Both the position numbers and the translations under genes were made by a program. DNA of 64,000 nucleotides from Paraburkholderia acidisoli (lineage in GTDB: Bacteria; Pseudomonadota; Gammaproteobacteria; Burkholderiales; Burkholderiaceae), in assembly GCF_009789675.1 (NCBI RefSeq), contig NZ_CP046913.1, positions 2,418,001 through 2,482,000 of the forward strand, read 5' to 3'. Positions 37,153 to 45,440 of this stretch are shown here, piece after piece (positions within the stretch are counted from its first letter, which is position 1; each line of letters opens with the position of its first letter). The notes under the pieces were generated by a model that was given only the letters and a program-made list of their open reading frames with translations, was not told the origin of the DNA and searched no databases.

Positions 37153-38409
37153 ATGTCCAGCTATATGACCGCCGCCGAAGCGGCCAGCGCGCTCGGCATC
37201 AGCCGGGCCACGCTCTACGCGTACGTGAGCCGCGGTTTGCTCGAATCCGCGCCGTCGCCGGAAGGCAAAAGCCACCCGCAACGCCGTTACCGCGCCGACG
37301 AAGTGCGCCGCCTCGCGCGCCGCAAGGCGGACGGCAAACGCGCGGGCAAGGTCGCGCAGAAGGTGCTCGACTGGGGCGTGCCCGTGCTCGAATCGTCGAT
37401 CACGCTGATCGCCGAAGGCCGGCTCTGGTATCGCGGCGAGGACGCCATCGCGCTCGCGCACAGCGCAACGCTCGAAGGGGTGGCCGCGCGGCTCTGGCAA
37501 TGCACGCCGCGCCGTCTCGCGCAGGCGCCCGAGGCGCCCATCGCGTCCGCGCAGTGGTCGGCGTGGCTCAAGCTCTGGAGCGCGCACACGCCGCTCGAAC
37601 GCGCGCTCGTGCTGCTGCCCGCGGCCGCCGCGCAGATCCCGCGCATCTGGGCGCAAGGCCGCGACGCGCAACTCGACACCGCCGCGATGCTCATGCGCCT
37701 GCTCGCGGCCGCGCTGATTTCCGCCGCGCCGTCGAATGCGCCGCTGCACCGGCAACTGGCCGACGCATGGGGCGTGCGCTCGCGTGCGCACGCCGACCTG
37801 CTGCGCGCGGCGCTCGTGTTGTGCGCCGACCACGAACTGAACGCGTCCACATTCACGGTGCGCTGCATCACGTCGACGGGCACGCATCTGTTCGGCGCGG
37901 CCACGGGCGGGCTGGCCGCGCTCGCGGGCCCGCGTCACGGCGGCGAAACCCTGCGCGTGGCGGCGCTCTTCAACGAAGCCGCGGAAGCCACGCGCGCCGG
38001 CGATCTGCATCGCTGGCTGGCCGCGCGGCTCGCACCCGACGAGCACGGCCACGCGCCCGCGCTCTCGGGCTTCGGCCATCCGCTCTACCCCGAGGGCGAC
38101 CCGCGTGCCCGGCTGCTGCTGGCGTGGTTGCGCGAACGCGCGGGTCCGGGCGCGCGCGCCGCGATGCGCGACGTCGATGCGCTCGCGGCGGCGGTGGAAG
38201 CGACTTCGGGCGCGCGGCCCACGCTCGACTATGCGCTCGGCGCCATCGAGCGCGTGCTGGGCCTGCCGGCGGGCGCGGCGTTCACGCTGTTCGCGGCGGG
38301 ACGCGTGACGGGCTGGATCGCCCATGCGCTGGAGCAGTCTGCCGATGGCCGGTTGATCCGGCCGCGCGCGCGTTATGTCGGGGAGATGGCGCACGAGCGG
38401 CAGGCATAG
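37153..38409 (+). CDS. Citrate-synthase-fold protein with N-terminal DNA-binding HTH
   Basis: A 418-residue fusion. Residues 4-56 form a MerR/excisionase-type HTH (YMTAAEAASALGISRATLYAYVSRGLL, RRYRADEVRRLARRK). Residues ~75-415 are a citrate-synthase fold with the catalytic set kept: His262 (GPRHGGE), His309 (GFGHPLYPEGDPR) and Asp359 (TLDYALG), plus ADHELNASTFTVR. The C-terminal RVTGWIAHALEQ, RLIRPRARYVG is typical. It may be an active citrate or methylcitrate-type synthase that also binds DNA, or a regulator sensing acyl-CoA. Divergent from a CoA-transferase gene, its likely target. Confidence 0.88.
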   Translation: MSSYMTAAEAASALGISRATLYAYVSRGLLESAPSPEGKSHPQRRYRADEVRRLARRKADGKRAGKVAQKVLDWGVPVLESSITLIAEGRLWYRGEDAIALAHSATLEGVAARLWQCTPRRLAQAPEAPIASAQWSAWLKLWSAHTPLERALVLLPAAAAQIPRIWAQGRDAQLDTAAMLMRLLAAALISAAPSNAPLHRQLADAWGVRSRAHADLLRAALVLCADHELNASTFTVRCITSTGTHLFGAATGGLAALAGPRHGGETLRVAALFNEAAEATRAGDLHRWLAARLAPDEHGHAPALSGFGHPLYPEGDPRARLLLAWLRERAGPGARAAMRDVDALAAAVEATSGARPTLDYALGAIERVLGLPAGAAFTLFAAGRVTGWIAHALEQSADGRLIRPRARYVGEMAHERQA

Positions 38410-38536
38410 CGCGCCGACGGATGTCGATGCCGGCGCGAGACAGCCCGCTCGATGCGAGAGCGACAGGCCTCGCGCGCCGAAATCGACCTGGATTACACCA
38501 ACAGCCGCCGACGCCGGCGCGCTGCCGCCCGCTCGC

Positions 38537-38949
38537 TCAACCCGCCGCGCGCACGCCCCACTGGCCGCGCCGCGCCCAGTCGCGCAACGTTTCGCCCAGC
38601 CGCGCCACCACGCCGGAGGCGCCGCCCGCGCGCACTTCGGCGAAACCGTCGCGGGCCTGCGCTCCCGCCGCCCGCGCCCCGCCGAGTGCGAGCACGAAGC
38701 GCGCGCCCGCCTTGCCGCGCGGGTCCGGGAAGCTCACGCCCATGCCCGCGCCCGATCCCGCGCTCACGTGCACGCGCGCGCCGCCCGCCAGATCGATCGC
38801 ATCGCCCGCGCGCAGCCAGTAATCGCCCGCGTCGCCGTCGATGGTGAGCCACAGTTCGCCTTCGCTTACATGCAGTTCATGGGCTGCGCGAGCCGCCAGG
38901 TCTCGACGGGCTCGCCCTGTTCCAGTTCGAAGATTCGGATTTCGCGCAT
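38537..38949 (-). pseudogene. DUF2917 gene with a frameshift
   Basis: The proper start is the ATG at 38949, with AAGGAG before it: MREIRIFELEQGEPVETWRL, then AQPMNCM and a stop after 27 codons. One base out of phase, the frame continues as HELHVSEGELWLTIDGDAGDYWLRAGDAIDL, the DUF2917 core, to 38537. Adding one C to the CCC before ATGAACTG (about 38880) restores a single ~137-residue protein. This is either a real one-base deletion in a C run or a sequencing error. The gene is divergent from the MocR-type regulator. Confidence 0.7.
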
Positions 38950-39070
38950 TGCCGTGCTCCTTGAGGTTCGGCCGTCCGATGCTCTCCGATGTCACCCCGG
39001 CCGCCGCGAAAGGCCGCTTGAAGCGCCCTCCCGGTTGGAGCATTATTGCGAACAGCGCGCCGCGACCCCA

Positions 39071-39105
39071 TGCACAGTTCCGAACACTTCGCGCGAAACT
39101 GTGCA
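39071..39105. promoter_or_regulatory. Inverted repeat TGCACAGTT / AACTGTGCA
   Basis: Perfect 9-base arms separated by 17 bases, between the DUF2917 and MocR-type genes. Very likely a protein-binding site. Confidence 0.6.
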
Positions 39106-39159
39106 GCGAAAAAACCGGACACTTAGGCCGGACACTTGCGCAGCGCGCGCCGGACACTC
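39080..39159. promoter_or_regulatory. Four direct repeats of CCGGACACTT
   Basis: Copies at 39080-39089 (CCGAACACTT), 39115-39124, 39128-39137 and 39150-39159 (ending C). The last ends 15 bases before the MocR-type ATG. MocR/GabR-type dimers are known to bind direct repeats, so autoregulation is plausible. Confidence 0.55.
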
Positions 39160-39174
39160 TCCGCCTGGACCCGC

Positions 39175-40620
39175 ATGAAACTCGAACTCGACCGCACGAG
39201 CGACGTGCCGCTCACCGAACAGATCGTCGCTGGCGTGCAGACATGGATCCGCTCGCGCGCCGCGCATCCCGGCGCGCGCCTGCCGTCGATCCGCCAGTTC
39301 GCCGCCGATTACGCCATCAGCCGCTTTCCCGTGATCGAGGCTTACGACCGCCTCGTGTCGCTCGGCTTCCTCGACTCGCGCCACGGCTCGGGCTTCTACG
39401 TGAGCGAACACGCGCGCGGCGGCATGGCGGGCATGGGCACCTGCGATCTCTCGAACGCCGCCGACGAATCCGGCCATCTGCTGAGCCAGTTCGAGCGCGC
39501 GGGCGAAGTGCTGCAGCTCGACAGCGGCTCGATCCCGCAGCCGTGGCGCGATCTCGACGCGCTCGGCCAGGCGATCCGCCACGTCTCGCGCAGCGACCCG
39601 GCGAGTCTCGTCGACTACGGCACGCCGGGCGGCGATCCCGTGCTGCGCGAGCATCTGCGCAACCGGCTCGCGCCGCTCGGCATCGTCGCTCACGCGCAGC
39701 AGATTCTGATCACCGAAGGCGCGAGCGAAGGCCTCGACCTGCTCATGCGCTACATGCTCAAGCCCGGCGACGTCGCGTTCGTGGAAGATCCGGGCTACTA
39801 CAACCTCTACGGCCTGCTGAAGCTGCACGGCGTGCGGCTCGTCGGCATCCGCCGCGCGGCCAACGGGCCCGACCTCGAGCATCTGCACGCGATGCTCGCC
39901 GAGCACCGGCCGCGCGCGTTCTTCGTCAACCCGGTGTTCCACAACCCGACCGGCACGTCGATCTCGCCGCCCGTCGCGTTCCGGCTGCTGCAACTCGCGC
40001 GCGAGCACCGCTTCACGATCGTCGAGGACGACATCTACGCCGACTTCCAGACCGAGCCCACCGACCGTCTCGCGGCGCTCGACCAGTTCGAGCACGTGGT
40101 CTACGTCGCGGGGCTCTCGAAAACGCTGTCCTCCTCGCTGCGCGTGGGCTACGTGGTCGCCAGCGCCGCGATCGTGCGCGATCTCGCCGCGATCAAGGCG
40201 CTCACCTCCATCAGCGGCTCGCGCTTCGCGCAGGCCGTGGCGGCCACGCTGCTGGAACGCGGCGCGTATCGCAAGTATCTCGACCGGCTGCGGCGGCGCG
40301 TGGCCGAGGCGCAGGGCGCGGCGGCGCTCACGCTCGAAGCGCACGGCTGGGAGATCTTCGGCGCGCAGGAGAACGCGGCGGCGGTCGCGGCGCGCGGCTA
40401 TGCGCAGACGGGCGGCAAGTTCGTGTGGGCGCGGGTGCCGCGCATCGACGACTCCGCGCGGCTCGCGGCCTGTGGCGAAACGCTCGGCGTGGCGGTGTCG
40501 CCGGGCAGCCACTTCCGCCCGCACGGCGAGGCGTGTCCGTGGATCCGCATCAACGTGGCGCTCGCGCAGGACCCGCGCGCGCAGGCGTTTTTCGCAAAAG
40601 CGGCGAAGCTGCGGGCGTAA
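39175..40620 (+). CDS. MocR/PdxR-type regulator (GntR HTH + aminotransferase fold)
   Basis: A 481-residue PLP-dependent transcription regulator. Start ATG 39175 (MKLELDRTSDVPLTEQ). The GntR winged helix (~10-75) shows RLPSIRQFAADYAISRFPVIEAYDRL. The class-I aminotransferase fold follows (~100-480) with GTPGGDPVLREHLRNRL, NPVFHNPTGTS and the PLP-binding Lys in VAGLSKTLSSSLRVGY. Targets of this family are usually vitamin B6, GABA or amino-acid genes. Here the divergent neighbour is the frameshifted DUF2917 gene. Confidence 0.93.
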   Translation: MKLELDRTSDVPLTEQIVAGVQTWIRSRAAHPGARLPSIRQFAADYAISRFPVIEAYDRLVSLGFLDSRHGSGFYVSEHARGGMAGMGTCDLSNAADESGHLLSQFERAGEVLQLDSGSIPQPWRDLDALGQAIRHVSRSDPASLVDYGTPGGDPVLREHLRNRLAPLGIVAHAQQILITEGASEGLDLLMRYMLKPGDVAFVEDPGYYNLYGLLKLHGVRLVGIRRAANGPDLEHLHAMLAEHRPRAFFVNPVFHNPTGTSISPPVAFRLLQLAREHRFTIVEDDIYADFQTEPTDRLAALDQFEHVVYVAGLSKTLSSSLRVGYVVASAAIVRDLAAIKALTSISGSRFAQAVAATLLERGAYRKYLDRLRRRVAEAQGAAALTLEAHGWEIFGAQENAAAVAARGYAQTGGKFVWARVPRIDDSARLAACGETLGVAVSPGSHFRPHGEACPWIRINVALAQDPRAQAFFAKAAKLRA

Positions 40621-40736
40621 GTCGCGCGCGGGCGCGCCGCCGCTTCCCACCGCGCGTAAAGCGTTTTCCCTACAATGGCGCTTGCCCGGCCGCCCCGCCT
40701 TTCGGCCCTCGCCTTCCGCCCAGCGACTTTTCGCCC

Positions 40737-42185
40737 ATGTCCGACATCGAAGCCTCGACCTCGCCCAGCACCACGCCCTCCGAACGCAAGTTGACCGTGA
40801 TGCTGTGGCTCGTCGCCACCGGCTTCTTCATGCAGACGCTCGACTCGACCATCGTCAATACGGCGCTTCCGGCAATGGCGCAAAGCCTCGGCGAGTTGCC
40901 GCTGCGCATGCAGTCGGTCGTGATCGCCTATTCGCTGACGATGGCGGTGATGATTCCCGTCTCGGGCTGGCTCGCCGACAAGCTCGGCACGCGGCGCGTG
41001 TTTCTCGGCGCGATTCTCGTGTTCACGGTGGGCTCGCTGCTCTGCGCGAGCGCGCATACGCTGAACCAGCTCGTGCTCTCGCGCATCGCGCAGGGCGTGG
41101 GCGGCGCGATGCTGCTGCCGGTCGGGCGGCTTGCCGTGCTGCGCACCTTTCCCGCCGAACGCTATCTGCCCGCGCTCTCGTTCGTGGCCATTCCAGGGCT
41201 GATCGGCCCGCTGATCGGCCCGACGCTCGGCGGCTGGCTCGTGCAGATCGCCTCGTGGCACTGGATCTTTCTCATCAACGTGCCGGTGGGCGTGGTGGGC
41301 TGCGTGGCCACGTTCATCTTCATGCCCGACAGCCGCAACCCGAACACGCCGCGCTTCGACCTGCCGGGCTACCTGCTGCTCGTCACCGCCATGGTGACGA
41401 TCTCGTTCGCGCTCGACGGCCATTCCGAACTCGGCCTCAATCAGGCCACGGTGCTCGTGCTGCTGATCGTCTCGCTCGCCGCCTTCGTCGCCTACGGGCT
41501 GCACGCGGTGCGCACGCCGCAGCCGATCTTCTCGCTCGATCTCTTCAAGATCCACACCTTCAGCGTGGGGCTGCTCGGCAATCTGTTCGCGCGGATCGGC
41601 AGCGGCGCGATGCCGTATCTGATCCCGCTGCTGCTGCAGGTCGCGCTCGGCTACACGCCGTTCGAAGCGGGCCTCATGATGCTGCCGACCGCCGCCGCGG
41701 GCATGTTCTCGAAGCGTCTCGTCACCGTGCTGATCATGCGCTATGGCTACCGGCGCGTGCTGACGTCGAACACGGTGCTGGTCGGGCTGATGATGGCGAG
41801 CTTCTCGCTCTCCACGCCCGGCGAGCCGCTGTGGATGCGCATTGCGCAACTGGCGCTGTTCGGCGCGGTCAACTCGATGCAGTTCACGGCAATGAACACG
41901 CTCACGCTCAAGGACCTCGGCACGGGCGGCGCGAGCAGCGGCAACAGCCTGTTCTCGCTCGTGCAGATGCTTTCCATGAGTCTCGGCGTGACGGTCGCGG
42001 GCGCGCTGCTCACGACCTTCACCGGCCTGATCGGCCACATGCGCGAGACCAACGTGATCCCCGCGTTCCACGCGACCTTCGTCTGCGTGGGCATCATCAC
42101 GGCGGCCTCGTCGTGGATCTTCGCGCAGCTTTCCCCGGAAGTGCGGCGCGCGGCGAAGAAAACCGACCCCTCGGAACGGGCCTGA
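40737..42185 (+). CDS. MFS multidrug exporter, DHA2 (EmrB/QacA) family
   Basis: A 482-residue, 14-TM drug:H+ antiporter. Motif A is SGWLADKLGTRRVF, TM1 carries FFMQTLDSTIVNTALPAMA, and the DHA2 motif C region is GLIGPLIGPTLGGWLV. The closest remembered relative is MdtD. It has no membrane-fusion partner beside it. The C-terminus is followed by three near-copies of an 11-base GGCCTGAAACG unit. Confidence 0.92.
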   Translation: MSDIEASTSPSTTPSERKLTVMLWLVATGFFMQTLDSTIVNTALPAMAQSLGELPLRMQSVVIAYSLTMAVMIPVSGWLADKLGTRRVFLGAILVFTVGSLLCASAHTLNQLVLSRIAQGVGGAMLLPVGRLAVLRTFPAERYLPALSFVAIPGLIGPLIGPTLGGWLVQIASWHWIFLINVPVGVVGCVATFIFMPDSRNPNTPRFDLPGYLLLVTAMVTISFALDGHSELGLNQATVLVLLIVSLAAFVAYGLHAVRTPQPIFSLDLFKIHTFSVGLLGNLFARIGSGAMPYLIPLLLQVALGYTPFEAGLMMLPTAAAGMFSKRLVTVLIMRYGYRRVLTSNTVLVGLMMASFSLSTPGEPLWMRIAQLALFGAVNSMQFTAMNTLTLKDLGTGGASSGNSLFSLVQMLSMSLGVTVAGALLTTFTGLIGHMRETNVIPAFHATFVCVGIITAASSWIFAQLSPEVRRAAKKTDPSERA

Positions 42186-42671
42186 AACGAGCCTGAAACG
42201 GGCCTGAAGCGGGCGCGAACGGGCCAAAGCGAAGCTGAGCACGGCGGGTTTCGCACCGCTTCGGTGCAGGCAATTCGTTCCGTCGATGGCGCCCGCGCGC
42301 GGTGTTGGCCTCGCCGCGCGTGCGCGCACCGCGAAAATCGCGCTAGCGCCGCCCTGAGCGCGCCATAACCGGCTAAATCGGGCCCGCTTACCTCATCGCG
42401 CATCGATCCACGCGCCATTTGCACGCTTCTTGCTCCACCTTGTCACGGCGCTCCGTGCACCGGGTCTGGCAAGGCTTCGTGCACGCCCCGGTGCACGGAT
42501 TCGCCACCGCGCGTGGCTTCGTTCGTGGCTTCGTTCGTTGCGGTCTCATGCAATCCGTGGCGGCCCGCCCGGAGCCCGCACATTCTGAAACTGCGGCCCC
42601 CTGCAACGGCTTGCTGTAAACTTTCGCTCACGCGTGCCGCTCCACGCGCGTTCCTCATCGATGAAACCAGC
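42186..42671. other. Gap between the MFS exporter and the EAL protein gene
   Basis: About 486 bases with no supported gene. Short direct repeats occur: near-copies of GGCCTGAAACG at 42178-42210, and a doubled GTGGCTTCGTTC near 42511-42534. No clear terminator or promoter. Confidence 0.4.
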
Positions 42672-43937
42672 ATGATCGACCTCGATCCCCCCGGCTACCA
42701 GTCGCGCCCCATCGCGGGCGAAGAAGGCGCTCGCCGCACCGTGCTCTACGGCGGCTACACCGTCTTCAGCGTATTCCAGCCCGTGTTCTCGGTCGCGCAC
42801 CGTCGCGCGATCGGCTATCACGCGTCGCTGCGCGCGCACGACGAGCAGGGTCAGCAGGTGCCGTCGCAGGAAGTCTTCACCCAGGCGGCGCGGCGCGGCG
42901 ATCTGCTCGAACTCGGGCGGCTCGCGGAATCGCTGCATCTGGGCAACTTCAACGCGTTCGATTCGCATGACGAATGGCTGTTTCTGAGCCTGCATCCGGC
43001 CGCGCTCATGGACACGAGCTACGGCGACGCCCTGCTCGCGGGCCTCAAGGCGCTCGGGTTGCCGCCGCAGCGCGTGGTGCTGGAAGTCTCGGAACAGGCG
43101 GGCGGCGAGAACTCGCGCTTCGCCGCGATCATCGACGGGCTGCGCAAGGCCGGCTTCGTGATCGCGCTGGACGGTTTCGGCGCCAAGCATTCGAACATCG
43201 ACCGCGTGTGGCAGTTGCGCCCCGACATCGTCACGCTCGACCGCAGCCTGCTCGCGCAGGCGAGCCGCCACGCGCATATCGAGCGCGTGCTGCCGGGCCT
43301 CGTTTCCATGCTGCACGAGTCCGGGCAACTCGTGCTCGTGGGCGGCCTCTCGACCGAGCGCGACGCGCTCATCGCGCTGGAGAGCAACGCCGACTTCGTG
43401 CAAGGCGCGTATTTCGCGCGCCCCGAAGTCGAGCCGGTGCCGCCCGCCACGGCGCAAAGCCTGATGGACGATCTCTCCACGCGCCTGCGCGAGCGCGTGA
43501 GCGCGCGCGACCGCGCGCAGTCGGCGCGCCTCGCGCCGTACGTGAGCGCACTCGAAGCGGCGGCGCAGCAACTGGCGACGGGCGCGAGCATGAACGACGC
43601 CACGCTGCCGCTGCTCGACCTCGACGACACGGCGCGCAGCTTTCTGCTCGACGCCTCGGGCCGCCAGATCGGCGACAACGTGCTGCCGGAAGGCCGCACG
43701 ACGCAACGCGCCAAGCGCTTCCGTCCGCTGCTGCATTCGGAGGGCGCGAGCTGGGAGCGGCGGCCGTATTTCATCGGCGCGATGAAGTCGCCGGGGCGGG
43801 TGCAGTTCACGCCGCCGTATCTGTCGATCAACGAAGCGCACCTGTGCGTGACCGCCTCGATCGCCGCGCAAACCCCGCACGGCGTGCAGGTGCTCTGCGT
43901 CGACATCAACTGGGACGCGGCGGCGCAGCGCATCTGA
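42672..43937 (+). CDS. Degenerate EAL-domain protein with YkuI-like C-terminal domain
   Basis: A 421-residue protein. Residues ~30-255 have the EAL fold but the catalytic signatures are lost: GYHASLR for GYEALLR (Glu to His50), LDGFGAKHSN for DDFGTGYSS, VTLDR without the Lys, and VGGLST for AEGVET. It therefore probably binds c-di-GMP or a partner and does not hydrolyse it. Residues ~265-421 form a PAS/Cache-like module similar to that of B. subtilis YkuI (DDTARSFLLDASGRQIGDNVLPE, YLSINEAHLCVTASI). No TM segment, so cytoplasmic. Confidence 0.82.
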   Translation: MIDLDPPGYQSRPIAGEEGARRTVLYGGYTVFSVFQPVFSVAHRRAIGYHASLRAHDEQGQQVPSQEVFTQAARRGDLLELGRLAESLHLGNFNAFDSHDEWLFLSLHPAALMDTSYGDALLAGLKALGLPPQRVVLEVSEQAGGENSRFAAIIDGLRKAGFVIALDGFGAKHSNIDRVWQLRPDIVTLDRSLLAQASRHAHIERVLPGLVSMLHESGQLVLVGGLSTERDALIALESNADFVQGAYFARPEVEPVPPATAQSLMDDLSTRLRERVSARDRAQSARLAPYVSALEAAAQQLATGASMNDATLPLLDLDDTARSFLLDASGRQIGDNVLPEGRTTQRAKRFRPLLHSEGASWERRPYFIGAMKSPGRVQFTPPYLSINEAHLCVTASIAAQTPHGVQVLCVDINWDAAAQRI

Positions 43938-43996
43938 TCGCGCGGCGGTTTCGCGTGCCGCGGCCGTCCCTTTGCCGTTCTCTTTCTCTTTGCCGA

Positions 43997-45253
43997 TCAG
44001 GCGAGCGCGTGCGGCTGCTCCACCGCCGCGCGCGACGTAGCGCCTCGTGCTGAAACACGCCACGTACGGGCGTTGAGTTTCGCGAGCAGCGCGCGCACGG
44101 CCGCACCGCCGAACGCGCGATTCGCGGCAACGAACGCGTGCGCAGCGTCGCCCTCGCCCTCGTTCCCGCTCTTGTCCGCTTGCCAGCCGGCCACGCACAC
44201 CACGGGCTCGAACGCGCCGTCGCGGTCGTCGCGCACATGCAGCCACGCCGCCAGTTCGCCGTTCGCGGCGACGAGCGCCACGCCGTCCCGCTCGCCGATG
44301 GCAAGCGCCTCGGCGCGCAACACGCCATGGCTGGCCGCGTTCGCCGCAGCGCTCGCTCCGGCCACCACCGTCGTTTCCGCCGATGCCGCGACCAGTGCCG
44401 TCGCGGTCACGCCCAGCAGATCCATCAGTCCCGCGCGATCCTGCTCGCGCAGCACGTCGCGCAGCCGCTCGACCGTGCGCGCGTGTTCGGTGCGCTGTGC
44501 TGGCACAGGCCGCGTCGATGGCACCGATCGCACGGGTGGCGCCGCTGCAACCCGCGCGAGCCGCAGATGCGCGCGCCGCACGATCTGGCGGCAATGCGCA
44601 TTCGTGCAACCCGTGAGCGCCGCGATCTGCGCGTAATCGCAGTCGAACCCCTCGCGCAGCACGAACACGGCCTGCTCCAGCGGCGCCAGACGCTCCATCA
44701 ACATCAGCAGGCCGTCGGACAGGCGCGCGGCCAGCAGCCCCGTCTCTTCGGCCGAAGGCGCGCTGTCTTCCACGCGCTCGAGCGCGCCGTCGGCCTGTTC
44801 GCGACGCAGGCGCCGCAGCCGGTCGATCGCGAGCCGCACCGTGACCGTCGAGAGCCACGCTTGCGGCGTGCGCACGGCCTGCGCGTCGGCGTCGCGCCAG
44901 CGGAACCAGGCGTCCTGCACGACGTCCTCGGCTTCGGCGCGGCTGCCGAGCACGCGCGTGGCGAGCGCGAGCAGACGCGCGCGCGCCGCGTCGAACACGG
45001 CCGCGCGGGTGGCTTCGTCGGGCGCCGATACGTCGGGTGTCGATACGTCGGGCGTCGATACGTCCGGCGTCGCTTCGTCGGGCGTCGCTACGTCGGGTGT
45101 CGATACGTCGGGTGTCGATATGTCGAATACCTCGGCGCCTGGCGCCTTCGCGTCGATTGCCTCGGCGTCCATTGCATGGCTCATCTTCCGCGTGCCCGGG
45201 TTACCTGGGTGATTGGGACTAATCGGGCCGATTCGGCTGATCCGCTGCGTCAT
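43997..45253 (-). CDS. ECF sigma factor with fused C-terminal domain (ECF41/SigJ-like)
   Basis: A 418-residue group 4 sigma factor. After an N-terminal extension with seven STPDV-type units come region 2 (~84-150, LGSRAEAEDVVQDAWFRWRD) and region 4 (~175-240, LAPLEQAVFVLREGFDCDYAQIAALTG). A ~160-residue C-terminal domain follows (VERLRDVLREQDRAGLMDLL..., GVALVAANGELAAWLHV), positioned like the SnoaL-like regulatory domain of ECF41 factors. The LPEP linker motif of canonical ECF41 is absent, so it is a divergent member. AAGGAG precedes the ATG at 45253. An ECF41-type promoter lies upstream. Confidence 0.85.
   Translation of the reverse strand: MTQRISRIGPISPNHPGNPGTRKMSHAMDAEAIDAKAPGAEVFDISTPDVSTPDVATPDEATPDVSTPDVSTPDVSAPDEATRAAVFDAARARLLALATRVLGSRAEAEDVVQDAWFRWRDADAQAVRTPQAWLSTVTVRLAIDRLRRLRREQADGALERVEDSAPSAEETGLLAARLSDGLLMLMERLAPLEQAVFVLREGFDCDYAQIAALTGCTNAHCRQIVRRAHLRLARVAAAPPVRSVPSTRPVPAQRTEHARTVERLRDVLREQDRAGLMDLLGVTATALVAASAETTVVAGASAAANAASHGVLRAEALAIGERDGVALVAANGELAAWLHVRDDRDGAFEPVVCVAGWQADKSGNEGEGDAAHAFVAANRAFGGAAVRALLAKLNARTWRVSARGATSRAAVEQPHALA
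45017..45121 (-). repeat. 15-base tandem repeat encoding seven STPDV-type units
   Basis: Seven in-frame pentapeptides (ISTPD, VSTPD, VATPD, EATPD, VSTPD, VSTPD, VSAPD) at residues 45-79 of the sigma factor. They form an acidic, Pro/Thr-rich disordered extension ahead of region 2. Confidence 0.92.
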
Positions 45254-45315
45254 TCGCTTCGCTCCTTCGCCTTGCGGCGTCGCTCTCGTCCGGGCGTTCG
45301 TCGCCTTCCTGCCAT

Positions 45316-45342
45316 GACGAACGGCCGCGCGCCCGTGTGACA
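45316..45342 (-). promoter_or_regulatory. ECF41-type promoter of the sigma factor gene
   Basis: On the minus strand: TGTCACA (45342-45336), 16 bases, CGTC (45319-45316). This equals the consensus known for ECF41 autoregulated promoters. Its position, about 60 bases before the sigma gene ATG, fits autoregulation. Confidence 0.65.
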
Positions 45343-45350
45343 GCCGCGCG

Positions 45351-45364
45351 CGAAAAAATTTTCG
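45351..45364. repeat. Palindrome CGAAAAAATTTTCG
   Basis: A perfect 14-base inverted repeat in the sigma factor/clpP gap, on the clpP side of the ECF41-type promoter. It may be an operator or a promoter-proximal AT element for clpP. Confidence 0.4.
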
Positions 45365-45440
45365 TCACGCGGCGAGCGCGGCGCGCGTCATGGGGAGAAC
45401 GCGGCGCATTCGCGCCGCGCGCTCAATCGACGAGGTCTTC

